Shown here piece by piece: positions 7,489 through 15,820 of a stretch of 28,418 nt of DNA. Position 1 is the stretch's first letter. The number at the start of each line of letters is the position of its first letter. The position numbers and the translations under genes are program-made. The notes beneath the pieces are model-generated. The model did not search any database, was not told where the DNA came from, and was given only the letters and a program-made list of their open reading frames with translations. This DNA comes from SpSt-398 sp033762195 (GTDB lineage Bacteria > Bacteroidota > Bacteroidia > Chitinophagales > Chitinophagaceae): assembly GCA_033762195.1 (NCBI GenBank), contig JANRLV010000122.1:1-28418 (forward strand), read 5' to 3'.

Positions 7489-8739
7489 ATGCAGTCGATC
7501 TCCGAAAGGGATGGCCGTTTTCTGTGGCATCCCTACACCCAGCACCGCCTTGCGGCACCTTTTATTCCTATCACCCGGGCCAGGGGTTCTTATCTCTTCG
7601 ATGAGTCGGGAAACCCCTTGCTGGATGCGATCAGCAGTTGGTGGACCACCCTGCATGGTCATGGACACCCGCATATCGCCCAAAAGATCCATGAACAAGC
7701 CTTAAATCTGGAGCATGTCATCTTTGCCGGGTTTACGCATGAACCGGCGGTTAATCTTGCCGAACGCCTTATGCCGCTCCTTCCCGGGAATATGAACCGT
7801 CTCTTTTTTTCCGATAATGGTTCTACAGCAGTGGAAGTAGCCTTGAAAATGGCGATCCAGTTCCACCAGAATCAGGGTCGTCCAAAAAGAAATAAAATCC
7901 TGGCACTTCAACATGCCTACCATGGAGACACATTCGGAGCCATGAGTGTGAGTGAACGCGGCTTATTTACCCAGCCTTTCAATGGGCATTTATTTCCAGT
8001 GGAATTCGTGGATATACCGACCGAAGATGATGAATCCTGGAAACTCCCCTCCCTATCCTGGGAAGAGATCGCCTGTATCATTTACGAACCTGTAGTACAG
8101 GGAGCCGGGGGAATGCGGATGTATCATTTGCCCTCACTGGAAAAGCTCCTTAATCACTGCCGGGAACAGGGAATACTTTTGATCGCAGATGAAGTGATGA
8201 CAGGATTTGGCCGAACAGGAACCCTCTTTGCCAGTGAACAGATTCAGGTTTTACCCGATATCGTTTGTATGTCAAAAGGGTTGACTGGTGGTACATTACC
8301 TATGGCTCTCACCGCCTGCCGGGAATTTATCTATGAGGCCTTTCTGCAGGAAGACAGGCTGAAGACCTTTTTCCATGGCCATTCCTTTACCGCCAATCCC
8401 ATTGGTTGCGCCGCAGCGTTGGCTAGTCTGGACCTGCTGCAAGATGCCGCATGCCAGGACCAGATAAAAATGATCGCAACCCGTCACCGCCAAAAAGTGG
8501 AGCAATGGAAGTCAGAAGGACGGTTTCTACAACCACGATGTGCCGGTACCATTCTGGCCTTTGAGGTAGAAGACAAAGAGAACAATTATCTTAATACGCG
8601 TAAGGAAGCGATCATGCAAATGGCACTAAAAAAGGGGGTGCTTTTGCGCCCCCTTGGAAATACGGTTTATTGTATGCCTCCCTATTCAACGAACCAGGAA
8701 GAGCTTGATCTGATCTACCGGGTCATGGAAATGATCTGA
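7489..8739 (+). CDS. bioA: Adenosylmethionine-8-amino-7-oxononanoate aminotransferase BioA
   Basis: A 416-residue PLP-dependent class III aminotransferase. It transfers the amino group of S-adenosylmethionine to KAPA, giving DAPA in biotin synthesis. Seen in the sequence: the N-terminal FLWHPYTQH segment characteristic of BioA, SSWWTTLHGHGHP, FFSDNGSTAVEVALKMA, the PLP-binding IADEVMTGFGRTG and the Schiff-base lysine in CMSKGLTGG (about Lys263), then FHGHSFTANPIGCAAA. Length is normal for the family. I prefer the ATG at 7489 to the TTG two codons upstream. It stands alone here: no bioB, bioD or bioF is in the window, so the rest of the pathway must lie elsewhere. Its 3' end converges with the DUF2911 gene, 4 nt away. 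Confidence 0.94.
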   Translation: MQSISERDGRFLWHPYTQHRLAAPFIPITRARGSYLFDESGNPLLDAISSWWTTLHGHGHPHIAQKIHEQALNLEHVIFAGFTHEPAVNLAERLMPLLPGNMNRLFFSDNGSTAVEVALKMAIQFHQNQGRPKRNKILALQHAYHGDTFGAMSVSERGLFTQPFNGHLFPVEFVDIPTEDDESWKLPSLSWEEIACIIYEPVVQGAGGMRMYHLPSLEKLLNHCREQGILLIADEVMTGFGRTGTLFASEQIQVLPDIVCMSKGLTGGTLPMALTACREFIYEAFLQEDRLKTFFHGHSFTANPIGCAAALASLDLLQDAACQDQIKMIATRHRQKVEQWKSEGRFLQPRCAGTILAFEVEDKENNYLNTRKEAIMQMALKKGVLLRPLGNTVYCMPPYSTNQEELDLIYRVMEMI

Positions 8740-8749
8740 ACGATCATTT
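8729..8749. terminator. Hairpin shared by the convergent bioA and DUF2911 gene ends
   Basis: AAATGATC (8729-8736) and GATCATTT (8742-8749) form a perfect 8-bp stem with loop TGAAC; the loop carries the bioA stop codon and the right arm carries the opposing gene's stop. There is no U-tract, so termination strength is uncertain. GATCAT occurs once more at 8750-8755. Confidence 0.35.
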
Positions 8750-9253
8750 GATCATGACACTGGCCTGATTGTCACCCCAGTTGATCGTCATCTTTCCGTT
8801 CTTGTCGATCGTGTAAGTGAGTTTCTCCGAAAAAGTTCCCTTCTCGGTCTTTGCCGGAATACGCGCCACATCATCAGCCTCTTTATAACTATAGGCACCC
8901 CATTGATCCCAGGTTTTGTTGAAAATAAAAGTCCAGGCTCCATTGTCTCCTACGATTACAAAGAATCCATATTTACCGGCCTTTAAAGCCTGGCCTTCGA
9001 TTGTAAGGTCTTTGTCCGTTTCAAATACAGTGGCTTTATTGGCACCGGCCCTCCACACCTTTCCTGACATGGGTTCCAGGTTATCGCCGATGGTCCTTCC
9101 CTTTACAGATGGCTGTCCATAACTCACGGTTACAGTAGCTCCATTATCCAGTGTTTGTTTGGCTGTAGCGGCCGGACTGGCAGGCGGATTGCCTTGTCCA
9201 CAGGCGACCAGACTAATACTGGCAGCAACAAATAAAGAAAATAGTGATTTCAT
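8744..9253 (-). CDS. DUF2911 family lipoprotein
   Basis: A 169-residue exported protein starting at the ATG at 9253, which yields a lipoprotein signal (MKSLFSLFVAASISLVACG, Cys18); the longer frame to 9304 adds residues ahead of this signal and is rejected. The mature part resembles DUF2911 proteins of Bacteroidota: VTVSYGQPSVKGRTI, a GKVWRAGANKATVFET segment, LKAGKYGFFVIVGDNGAWTFIFNK and WGAYSYKEADDVARI. The fold is expected to be beta-rich; the biochemical function of the family is unknown. It lies at the end of a run of minus-strand genes but is separated from the SRPBCC gene by 151 nt, so it is probably its own transcript. A near-consensus TAATTTTA on the minus strand (9269-9276) could be its -7 element. 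Confidence 0.82.
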   Translation of the reverse strand: MKSLFSLFVAASISLVACGQGNPPASPAATAKQTLDNGATVTVSYGQPSVKGRTIGDNLEPMSGKVWRAGANKATVFETDKDLTIEGQALKAGKYGFFVIVGDNGAWTFIFNKTWDQWGAYSYKEADDVARIPAKTEKGTFSEKLTYTIDKNGKMTINWGDNQASVMIK

Positions 9254-9404
9254 GGTTTTAAATTTTATTAAAATTAGTGAATTTAGATTTACTGAAAAGA
9301 ACAAGAGAACTTATAAGCATTCCTGATTATAGATTATTGTTTCTTTCCAATGCTGAAACTATGTTTACTTCATAAAGGCAATAATCAATACATAACAACC
9401 CCTG

Positions 9405-9896
9405 CTATTCAGATATCTCCTTCAATCGCGCCAACCCCTTTTCCATTTGTACACCATAAAGGCTTTCATAAAACAGGCTGGAGAATTTCTCCCAGGGATA
9501 CCAACCGAGTTTAAAATCCATATACCATTGAACAGTCAAAGAATCCTGTTGGCCAATATGCATCAGTTTCCATCCGCTTTCCAGCGACTTGCCGCTTTCA
9601 GAACGCATGGTACTGAGAATTTGTTCAGATGTACGCTCGGTAATGCGAATGCCTGTTCCTTTGATATGGAGGGAATCTGATCCGAAAAAGGAAGGTGTCT
9701 CGCCTGATTCAGAAAGAATGGGATACCAGGAAGGCCATTCTTTCAGGACTGCAATCCGCTGATAGACGCTATCCGTTGGCGCAGCAATATTAACAGCCTT
9801 GGATATGCGCAAATGACCCGGAATAAAAAGGGAGATCACGGTAGCCAGTAAAAAAAAGGCAAGGAGACTGACAAAGGCAAGTTTGATGAGTTTCAT
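9405..9896 (-). CDS. SRPBCC (START-like) family protein with N-terminal membrane anchor
   Basis: A 163-residue protein with an N-terminal hydrophobic helix (about residues 4-26, LIKLAFVSLLAFFLLATVIS), then a polyketide-cyclase/SRPBCC-like domain. The opening strand (LRISKAVNIAAPTDSVYQRI), the helix-to-strand segment LKEWPSWYPIL, and the closing helix (LYGVQMEKGLARLKEISE) are typical. Such domains form a hydrophobic cavity for ligands; ligand and role are unknown. The helix probably acts as an uncleaved anchor, placing the domain outside the cytoplasm. The gene starts 4 nt after the stop of the ABC permease gene, so they are cotranscribed, and the SRPBCC protein may assist whatever that transporter moves, which is inference. 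Confidence 0.75.
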   Translation of the reverse strand: MKLIKLAFVSLLAFFLLATVISLFIPGHLRISKAVNIAAPTDSVYQRIAVLKEWPSWYPILSESGETPSFFGSDSLHIKGTGIRITERTSEQILSTMRSESGKSLESGWKLMHIGQQDSLTVQWYMDFKLGWYPWEKFSSLFYESLYGVQMEKGLARLKEISE

Positions 9897-9900
9897 ATTG

Positions 9901-11010
9901 TTATTCCCAGCGGAAAACTTTTATGGCCAGAAAATAGATCGCTATACCCCAAATACCCAGGATTCCGATCTGTTTCCAACAAGCGGACAAATGGGCCCCT
10001 TCAAACGCGACATTTCGCATGGCATCGTTCAGGTGCTTGAGCGGGAGAATATCAGCGATCGTTTTTAACCAGGTTGGAAATGCATCTGTTGTGAAAAAAG
10101 TTCCTCCCAGCAAAAACTGTGGCAAGGTAATGAGGTTGGCAAACGGAGGGATCACACTTTCATTCTTCGCGAGGCCACTGACCACAAAACCAAATCCCAT
10201 GAACACGATCAACCCGATCAGGCTGAGTACCATCAGTTCCAAAAATGTAACAAACCCGTTAACCAGGGTAAAATTAAAGGCATAATGTCCGATGAGCAGG
10301 ATGACCACCGCGGTGATCAATCCAAACAATACACGGCTGATTCCCTCTCCCAGTACGATATAGGTACGGTTGATGGGTGTGGCAAAAAAACGTTTCAGCA
10401 CCAGGGTTTGCCGAAGATTAAAAAAGATAAAAGCCACACCAAAAACACCCGCACTCAGCAAGGAGAACCCTAATTGACCGGGCAGAATAAAATCAATGGT
10501 GCGGTAAATGCGACCGGGAATCTTTGTCACTTCATTACTGATCGTAGCGACAGTAGGCACATTTCCCAGTTCTTGTTTATCGAGTGTTTTGACCACACTT
10601 TCAAGTAAAGACCTCAGGACTTGTATATTCTGGGGGTTGACTGCATCGGATGTTTCAAGATGGATAATATAGGCAGGAGAAGCCTGTACCTTGTTCTTTT
10701 CAATACGCACGATCGCTGTCATCCGGCCCTTTTCAAGATCTTCTCTAAGCGAAGCTGTATCCTTTTCTACAATGGTGATCCCCTGCCAGCTTTTGATCGC
10801 ATAGTATAATTTGCTGGTGGTGTCGCTCTTTGGTGAAAGGGCGATACGTACGGAAATGCGCCCACTGCTTCCCAGGAATCCAAACACCAGGATAAAAACA
10901 AGGGGGAATACAAAACTGAATACCACGGCAGAGGGGCTGCGAAAGATGGCTTTCAGACTGGCCCTCGTGATGGCCAGCATGGCCTTTACCTGATTGTATG
11001 GTTTCTTCAT
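9901..11010 (-). CDS. ABC-2 type transporter permease
   Basis: A 369-residue inner-membrane permease of the ABC-2 (DrrB/YhhJ-like) type. It has one N-terminal TM helix (about residues 28-48, SAVVFSFVFPLVFILVFGFL), a large extracytoplasmic domain (about 50-170), then five further hydrophobic helices at the C-terminal half, including FILPGQLGFSLLSAGVFGVAF and FANLITLPQFLLGGTFF. The segment LPLKHLNDAMRNVAFEGA near the end is characteristic of ABC-2 permeases, consistent with export of a drug, lipid or polysaccharide-type substrate. No ATPase gene is in the window. It precedes the SRPBCC gene and follows sppA by 36 nt, with its own candidate promoter in that gap. Confidence 0.85.
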   Translation of the reverse strand: MKKPYNQVKAMLAITRASLKAIFRSPSAVVFSFVFPLVFILVFGFLGSSGRISVRIALSPKSDTTSKLYYAIKSWQGITIVEKDTASLREDLEKGRMTAIVRIEKNKVQASPAYIIHLETSDAVNPQNIQVLRSLLESVVKTLDKQELGNVPTVATISNEVTKIPGRIYRTIDFILPGQLGFSLLSAGVFGVAFIFFNLRQTLVLKRFFATPINRTYIVLGEGISRVLFGLITAVVILLIGHYAFNFTLVNGFVTFLELMVLSLIGLIVFMGFGFVVSGLAKNESVIPPFANLITLPQFLLGGTFFTTDAFPTWLKTIADILPLKHLNDAMRNVAFEGAHLSACWKQIGILGIWGIAIYFLAIKVFRWE

Positions 11011-11025
11011 GATAAGTTAGGGGGA

Positions 11026-11055
11026 CAAAGGTATTGGTTATACGGATTACTCAAA
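11026..11055 (-). promoter_or_regulatory. Candidate -33/-7 promoter (TTTG-N18-TACCTTTG) for the ABC permease gene
   Basis: On the minus strand, TTTG (11055-11052) is followed after 18 nt by TACCTTTG (11033-11026), matching both Bacteroidetes promoter boxes. It ends 15 nt before the ATG at 11010 and overlaps the last codons of sppA, suggesting independent transcription of the permease-SRPBCC pair. Confidence 0.5.
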
Positions 11056-12801
11056 CCGGAATTGAAAAGGGATCCTTGCCTGTGGTGTATTGGTCAATTC
11101 ATTGACCTTTCTCCATTCAACAAAGAGTTGCCAGTTGGTGGCCCCCAATTCTTCCTTCATTTTTTCCTCCAAACCTGTTTGTGGTGCGGCACCCAGCATG
11201 CGGTTGAACCAGGACGAAGGTTCGGGATATTCTTTAACCCTGTACTCTTTAAGTTTGGCCATGCTGGCCGCCGCGTCCACGGCATCCTGAATGCCTCCAA
11301 ACCGGTCAATCAAACCGACCTTTTTCGCAGTACCCCCACTCCATACCCTTCCCTGGGCTATGGTTTCTACGTATGCGGTATCCTTCTTTCGACCATCGGC
11401 AACACGCTCTTTAAAATGCCGGTATATCTGTTCCACTTCCGATTGGATCAATCTTTTTTCAGTCTCATTCATATTGCGGGTAACCGAAGGCATGTCCGCA
11501 TAGGGACTGGTCTTTACCCTGTCAAAACTGACACCCAGTTTATCTTTAAAGAACCCTTCCATACCCGGAATGATGCTAAACACACCAATAGATCCAGTCA
11601 GGGTCATTGGGCTGGAAAAGATGCTGTCGGCCGCACAGGAGATATAATATCCCCCCGAAGCCGCTACATCACCAAAGCTGACGATCACCGGTTTTTCCTT
11701 TTTGGCCAACTGTACCTCCCGCCAGATCAATTCACTGGCCATGGTGCTACCGCCACCTGAATTTACCCGAAGCACAATGGCTTTTATATTCTTATCCAGA
11801 CGGGCTTTGCGGATCAATTGCTGATAAGATTCTCCTCCAATATTCTCATCATTCCCTTTCCCGTCTACAATATCCCCTTCGGCATAGATCAGCGCGATCC
11901 GGTCACCTTTAAACGTTTTATATCCGCCGGCTTTGTAGTATTTGTTGATGGTGACCAATTCCAGCTTGTCATATTTACCTAATCCCAATCTTGCTTTGAC
12001 AGAATCCCTGACCTCGTCATCATGCATCAGGCCATCTACCAAATTTCTTTTTACCGCATCCTCCGGATAACGGATCAGACCTGAGTCAGCCCATTGCCGA
12101 AGTTGAATGGTATCCAGGTTGCGGGCATCTGCCACCCGCGAAAGGAAAAGGCCATTTAGTTCCTCCAGCCAGGTAAGGGTTTGAAGGCGGTTCTCCTCCG
12201 ACATTTTCTCCAGCCGAAACGGTTCTGTCGCACTCTTGAATTTTCCGGCATAGAATACCTGGGCCTGTATATTCAACTTGTCCAGGGTTCCTTTAAAAAA
12301 AGCGTATTCCACAGAGAAACCTGACCATTGAAAATCACCCTGCGGGTGTACAAAAATATCATCGGCCACACAAGCCACATGATAGGCCCGTTGGGTCATG
12401 CGGTCGCCATAGGCTACTACAAACTTGCGGCTTTCCCGAAAATCAGCCAGGGCTTCCCGGATCTCTTCACTTCCTGCAAATCCATTGGCGTTATTATTGG
12501 CTTTAATAAAGATGCCCCGGATCGATTTGTCTTCCTTGGCCTTTTTGATCAATCGGAGCACATCATACAGTCCAGGTACATCCAGGTCATCATCACTCGA
12601 AAAAGCAGAAAGGGGGTTCTCCCTGGCCTGCTCACGAAAAGATTGGGACAGGTCAAGCAACAAAACCGACCCATCTGCCACCACCGGTTTGCTTTCACTG
12701 GTCAATCCTCCGATCACCGCAGCCAAAAGAAAGAATACGATCAGGGAAAAAACAACGAGCGCCAAAAGGGAGGCAAAAAATACCTTGAAGAAACTCCGCA
12801 T
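11047..12801 (-). CDS. sppA: Signal peptide peptidase SppA, long (67K) type
   Basis: A 584-residue inner-membrane serine protease that degrades signal peptides left after secretion. It has an N-terminal TM anchor (about residues 4-32) and two tandem SppA/Clp-fold domains, the arrangement of the E. coli-type enzyme rather than the short Gram-positive form. The catalytic Ser/Lys dyad is visible: Lys189 in GKFKSATEPF and Ser382 in DVAASGGYY, followed by SPMTLTGSIGVF. Length is close to the E. coli protein. It is the first gene of a minus-strand run with the ABC permease and SRPBCC genes and is divergent from folK across 61 nt. A TATTTTTG element (minus, 12824-12831) precedes it. Confidence 0.92.
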   Translation of the reverse strand: MRSFFKVFFASLLALVVFSLIVFFLLAAVIGGLTSESKPVVADGSVLLLDLSQSFREQARENPLSAFSSDDDLDVPGLYDVLRLIKKAKEDKSIRGIFIKANNNANGFAGSEEIREALADFRESRKFVVAYGDRMTQRAYHVACVADDIFVHPQGDFQWSGFSVEYAFFKGTLDKLNIQAQVFYAGKFKSATEPFRLEKMSEENRLQTLTWLEELNGLFLSRVADARNLDTIQLRQWADSGLIRYPEDAVKRNLVDGLMHDDEVRDSVKARLGLGKYDKLELVTINKYYKAGGYKTFKGDRIALIYAEGDIVDGKGNDENIGGESYQQLIRKARLDKNIKAIVLRVNSGGGSTMASELIWREVQLAKKEKPVIVSFGDVAASGGYYISCAADSIFSSPMTLTGSIGVFSIIPGMEGFFKDKLGVSFDRVKTSPYADMPSVTRNMNETEKRLIQSEVEQIYRHFKERVADGRKKDTAYVETIAQGRVWSGGTAKKVGLIDRFGGIQDAVDAAASMAKLKEYRVKEYPEPSSWFNRMLGAAPQTGLEEKMKEELGATNWQLFVEWRKVNELTNTPQARIPFQFRFE

Positions 12802-12823
12802 AAAACCAAAAATTAGATTCCAT

Positions 12824-12831
12824 CAAAAATA
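12824..12831 (-). promoter_or_regulatory. Candidate -7 promoter element TATTTTTG for sppA
   Basis: Exact TAnnTTTG match on the minus strand, ending 22 nt before the ATG at 12801. No TTTG is visible at the -33 position. Confidence 0.35.
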
Positions 12832-12862
12832 AAGATATTTGAAGCGATCCATCCTGTTTGTT

Positions 12863-13354
12863 ATGAATAAGGCATACCTACTTATAGGCGGCAATTTAGG
12901 TGACCGGGAAGGAAACCTGTCCCGGGCCCGGTTGGAGCTGGAGGCCCAGGCGGGCACCATCGCCTCGGCCTCAGGTCTGTATGCCACAGCCGCCTGGGGA
13001 AACACGGAGCAGCCAGATTTTCTGAACCAGGCCCTGGAATTACATACAACCCTTAATGCAAGGCAACTTATCCGACGGATCCTGAAGATCGAAAAACAAA
13101 TGGGACGTATCCGGGCAGAGAAATTTGGGCCCCGGATCATTGATATTGACATCCTGCTTTTCAATGAAGAGGTACATGATATCCCCTTCCTGAAGGTACC
13201 CCACCCGGAACTCCCCAACCGCCGGTTTGCCCTGGTACCACTGGCAGCCATCGCACCACATAATCTTCACCCCCTTTCTGGAAATACTGTAGCCGATCTG
13301 TTGGATCGCTGCACCGACCAGGGAGCAGTAAAATTGGTTAGCTTAGCGACATGA
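12863..13354 (+). CDS. folK: 2-amino-4-hydroxy-6-hydroxymethyldihydropteridine diphosphokinase (HPPK)
   Basis: A 163-residue cytoplasmic enzyme of folate synthesis that transfers pyrophosphate from ATP to 6-hydroxymethyl-dihydropterin. The HPPK features are complete: the N-terminal AYLLIGGNLGDREGNL, then QMGRIRAEKFGPRIIDIDILLF containing the ATP/Mg-binding Asp pair (DID), and VPHPELPNRRFALVPLAAIAP. I chose the ATG at 12863; an in-frame TTG at 12839 would add eight unconserved residues. Its stop overlaps the start of the deoxynucleoside kinase gene in ATGA, showing translational coupling. The folK-kinase arrangement recurs in Bacteroidota (family knowledge). Confidence 0.94.
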   Translation: MNKAYLLIGGNLGDREGNLSRARLELEAQAGTIASASGLYATAAWGNTEQPDFLNQALELHTTLNARQLIRRILKIEKQMGRIRAEKFGPRIIDIDILLFNEEVHDIPFLKVPHPELPNRRFALVPLAAIAPHNLHPLSGNTVADLLDRCTDQGAVKLVSLAT

Positions 13355-13983
13355 ACTATCATTTCATCACGATAGAAGGAAATATTGGAGCCGGTAAAAC
13401 AACGCTTGCACACCTGCTCAGCCGGCACTTCAACGCCCGGTTGGTATTGGAGGAATTTGCCGACAACCCTTTTCTGCCAAAATTTTATGAGAACCCCAGG
13501 CAATTTGCTTTTCCCCTCGAACTTTTTTTCATGGCCGAACGGTACAAGCAATTAAAAGACCTTATTCAACAAAAAGACCTGTTTCAGAATATCACCATCT
13601 CGGATTACCTCTTTACCAAATGCCTTCTTTTTGCCAAAGTCAACCTGCCCGAAGATGAATTCAGATTGTATCAACGACTATTTGAGATCATTCACCAACA
13701 ATTATTGCAACCGGATATCCTGATCTATCTGCATGCCCCCGTTCAAAAACTTCAACAGAATATCAGGAAAAGAAACCGCTCTTACGAACAAACCATTTCC
13801 GATAATTACCTGTTCAGTTTGCAGGAAACTTATACCCACTATATCCGGCAACACAATATCCGGACACTCTTTATTGATGTCAGCAATGCTGATTTTCTGG
13901 GCAATGAAAAACATTTACAAACCATCATTCAGGCGCTTGACCATGATTATGACCATGGCCAGCACTTTATAACCCTGCCCTAA
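13351..13983 (+). CDS. Deoxynucleoside kinase (dNK/dGK-dAK family)
   Basis: A 210-residue P-loop kinase of the deoxynucleoside kinase family, which phosphorylates deoxynucleosides to monophosphates for salvage. The Walker A motif GNIGAGKTT is at about residues 10-18; EEFADNPFLPKFY provides the substrate-site Glu and neighbouring aromatic residues; ISDYLFTKCLLFA corresponds to the helix following the base-recognition region; the Arg-rich lid is IRKRNRSYEQ. Base preference cannot be settled by eye. Its ATG overlaps the folK stop by 4 nt and its stop lies 5 nt before the MFS gene, so all three form one operon. Confidence 0.9.
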   Translation: MNYHFITIEGNIGAGKTTLAHLLSRHFNARLVLEEFADNPFLPKFYENPRQFAFPLELFFMAERYKQLKDLIQQKDLFQNITISDYLFTKCLLFAKVNLPEDEFRLYQRLFEIIHQQLLQPDILIYLHAPVQKLQQNIRKRNRSYEQTISDNYLFSLQETYTHYIRQHNIRTLFIDVSNADFLGNEKHLQTIIQALDHDYDHGQHFITLP

Positions 13984-13988
13984 CCCCA

Positions 13989-15218
13989 GTGCGGCGAATC
14001 CCTTCCTATATAATCAACCGGGAGTTCACCCTTTTTATCCTTGTCCGGATACTCTTTATTGCCGGATTAAGGATGACACCGGTACTCATGGGTTGGCAGT
14101 TATATGAGATCACCGGTAGTAAACTGGCCCTGGGCATGCTTGGACTGAGTGAAGTGATCCCTGCCATCCTGCTTGCCCTGCCAGCCGGCGTGCGAGTGGA
14201 TCATAGCAATAAACACCGCCTCATTACCTTTTGTATTGCCGGCTATCTGTTCCTGATGCTGGCCCTTCTCTATCTTAGTTCGAAATGGTCTCCTATCACT
14301 GGTTCCCGGTTCTGGATGGAATGGAGCATTTACCTTGTCTTTTTTGGCACAGGTGTCATACGCGCCTATAGTTCCCCGGCCTTGAATTCATTTTTGGCCC
14401 AGCTTGTTCCGGCGCAAGCACTGGTCAAAGCCGTTTCGATCAATAGCATGACCTGGTTGGTGGCGGCTGTGGCTGGGCCTGCCCTGGGAGGTTTGCTCCT
14501 TGGCTATACCGGCATCACTGTTGCTCTTACAGTCAGTTCAGCATTATTGGTAATGGCCCTGATCCTCTTTGGTTTTATTGCGCCTAAGCCGGTGAGTTGG
14601 AAAAAAGGGACCACCAGTACCTGGGATGGAGTTACAGAAGGATTGCGTTTTGTGATGGGGCAAAAGGCGCTCCTGAGCGCCCTTACCATTGATATGTTTG
14701 CCGTATTGTTTGGCGGAGCCGTTGCCTTGCTCCCTGTTTTCGCTAAAGATATCCTTCAGGCGGGGCCCATAGCACTTGGATGGTTGATGGCGGCTACTTA
14801 TCTCGGCAACTTTGTCGCCATCGCCTGGCTCACCGCACATCCACTAAAAGGAAAACAAGGACGGACCTTGATCTACTCCGTTGGTGGGTTTGGAATAAGC
14901 ATCCTTTTGTTTGCCTTGTCAGAAAATGTGTGGTTGAGTTTTATAGCCCTCTTTGTGGGAGGTTTGTTTGATGGGGTAAGTGTCATTATCCGTGGTACAA
15001 TTGTTCAACTTTTTGTACCAGATGAAATGAGAGGAAGGGTTTCTTCAGTAAACTCCATTTTTGTCAATTCCAGTAATGAACTGGGGCAGTTTGAAAGCGG
15101 GGTTACGGCCTCATTGATGGGAACTGTCCCTGCTGTTTTATTTGGTGGTACAATGACCTTGCTGGTGGTGGTAGTATCGTGGTTTAAGGCACCGAAGTTG
15201 CGGGAGTTTGAGTATTGA
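13989..15218 (+). CDS. MFS transporter (MFS_3/EntS-like), substrate unknown
   Basis: A 409-residue membrane protein with about 10-12 hydrophobic helices spread over the full length. It carries the MFS-type N-terminal half (LFILVRILFIAGLRMTP, QLYEITGSKLALGMLGLSEV), a cytoplasmic loop PAGVRVDHSNKHRLI resembling the motif-A region, and a C-terminal VQLFVPDEMRGRVSSVNSIF segment typical of the EntS/MFS_3 exporter group. The start is GTG at 13989, 5 nt after the kinase stop; no ATG near the beginning keeps the first helix. Substrate is not evident. It is the last gene of the folK operon and converges with the YkgJ-type gene, sharing a palindrome. Confidence 0.85.
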   Translation: MRRIPSYIINREFTLFILVRILFIAGLRMTPVLMGWQLYEITGSKLALGMLGLSEVIPAILLALPAGVRVDHSNKHRLITFCIAGYLFLMLALLYLSSKWSPITGSRFWMEWSIYLVFFGTGVIRAYSSPALNSFLAQLVPAQALVKAVSINSMTWLVAAVAGPALGGLLLGYTGITVALTVSSALLVMALILFGFIAPKPVSWKKGTTSTWDGVTEGLRFVMGQKALLSALTIDMFAVLFGGAVALLPVFAKDILQAGPIALGWLMAATYLGNFVAIAWLTAHPLKGKQGRTLIYSVGGFGISILLFALSENVWLSFIALFVGGLFDGVSVIIRGTIVQLFVPDEMRGRVSSVNSIFVNSSNELGQFESGVTASLMGTVPAVLFGGTMTLLVVVVSWFKAPKLREFEY

Positions 15219-15224
15219 GGGAAG

Positions 15225-15238
15225 AAGGAATATTCCTT
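15225..15238. terminator. Palindrome between convergent MFS and YkgJ-type genes
   Basis: AAGGAATATTCCTT is a perfect 14-bp palindrome located 7 nt after the MFS stop and touching the opposing stop codon. T-rich sequence follows on the plus strand. With no loop the RNA hairpin would lose its central pairs, so this is only a candidate bidirectional terminator. Confidence 0.3.
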
Positions 15239-15719
15239 ATTTCTTATTTTCCATCAACTTTTCAAGTACCAGGAAAGTGATCGCACAAAACTCCACATTT
15301 TTTAATGTCAATTGTTTTCTTTTCAACAATACGTCTTCATCGGTATAGGGGAAACGGGCACAATCGGAGGGGCGTACATCGTAAATGGAACAAAAATTAT
15401 CTGTCCCTAAAAATGGGCAGGGGGCCGATTTGACCACAAAATCTCCTTCTTCATCTACGCGTAAGTAATTATCAATAAATACACTTTCCCTTTGTCCGAG
15501 GTGACGACTGATGCGTTTGATATCCGGGGTTTTGAACCGGGGAGAGTACGATTTACAACAACGGGCACAGGCCAGGCAATCTACTTTGGCCGTGGCTTCT
15601 TCGTGGATATCCAGTAATTCACGCAGGACCTTTGTGCGGTCGGCCCGGTTCAGAAAGCGCTCGTAGGCCTTTTTTTGCTCAGCGGCCTTTTTTTCCCAAT
15701 TTTCCGGCAAGGAGTGCAT
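15237..15719 (-). CDS. YkgJ family cysteine-cluster protein
   Basis: A 160-residue cytoplasmic protein starting at the ATG at 15719; an in-frame ATG at 15755 would add 12 residues of no evident conservation. It has the YkgJ-type (CxxCxxCC) zinc- or iron-binding cluster: CLACARCC (Cys48, 51, 54, 55), then CPFLGTDNFCSIYDVRPSDCARFP (Cys101, 110, 120) and Cys145 close to the C-terminus. The family is of unknown biochemical role, thought to bind metal. It converges with the MFS gene and is divergent from gcvP, so it is probably transcribed alone. Confidence 0.85.
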   Translation of the reverse strand: MHSLPENWEKKAAEQKKAYERFLNRADRTKVLRELLDIHEEATAKVDCLACARCCKSYSPRFKTPDIKRISRHLGQRESVFIDNYLRVDEEGDFVVKSAPCPFLGTDNFCSIYDVRPSDCARFPYTDEDVLLKRKQLTLKNVEFCAITFLVLEKLMENKK

Positions 15720-15793
15720 GGTGCAAAGAAAGCGAAAAAGGCTTCCAGAATACACAAATTATACAAGACATGGAAAATCTCCCGGTACAATGC

Positions 15794-15801
15794 TAAATTT
15801 G
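15794..15801 (+). promoter_or_regulatory. Candidate -7 promoter element TAAATTTG for gcvP
   Basis: Exact TAnnTTTG match, ending 19 nt before the ATG at 15821. The -33 position lacks TTTG. The leader would be about 12 nt, too short for a riboswitch; none is seen in the 101-nt gap. Confidence 0.4.
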
Positions 15802-15820
15802 CACAACTTTTTTTTATCGT

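Noticed and set aside
9329..9389. Inverted repeat ATAGATTATTG / CAATAATCAAT after the SRPBCC gene
   Set aside because: Arms are AT-rich, imperfect and 39 nt apart; likely chance in this composition, no U-tract.
11062..11760. Plus-strand frame opposite sppA
   Set aside because: It is antisense to the sppA catalytic domain and has no family resemblance.
15720..15820. Glycine riboswitch before gcvP
   Set aside because: The gap is only 101 nt, shared with a divergent gene, and no tandem aptamer pattern is seen.
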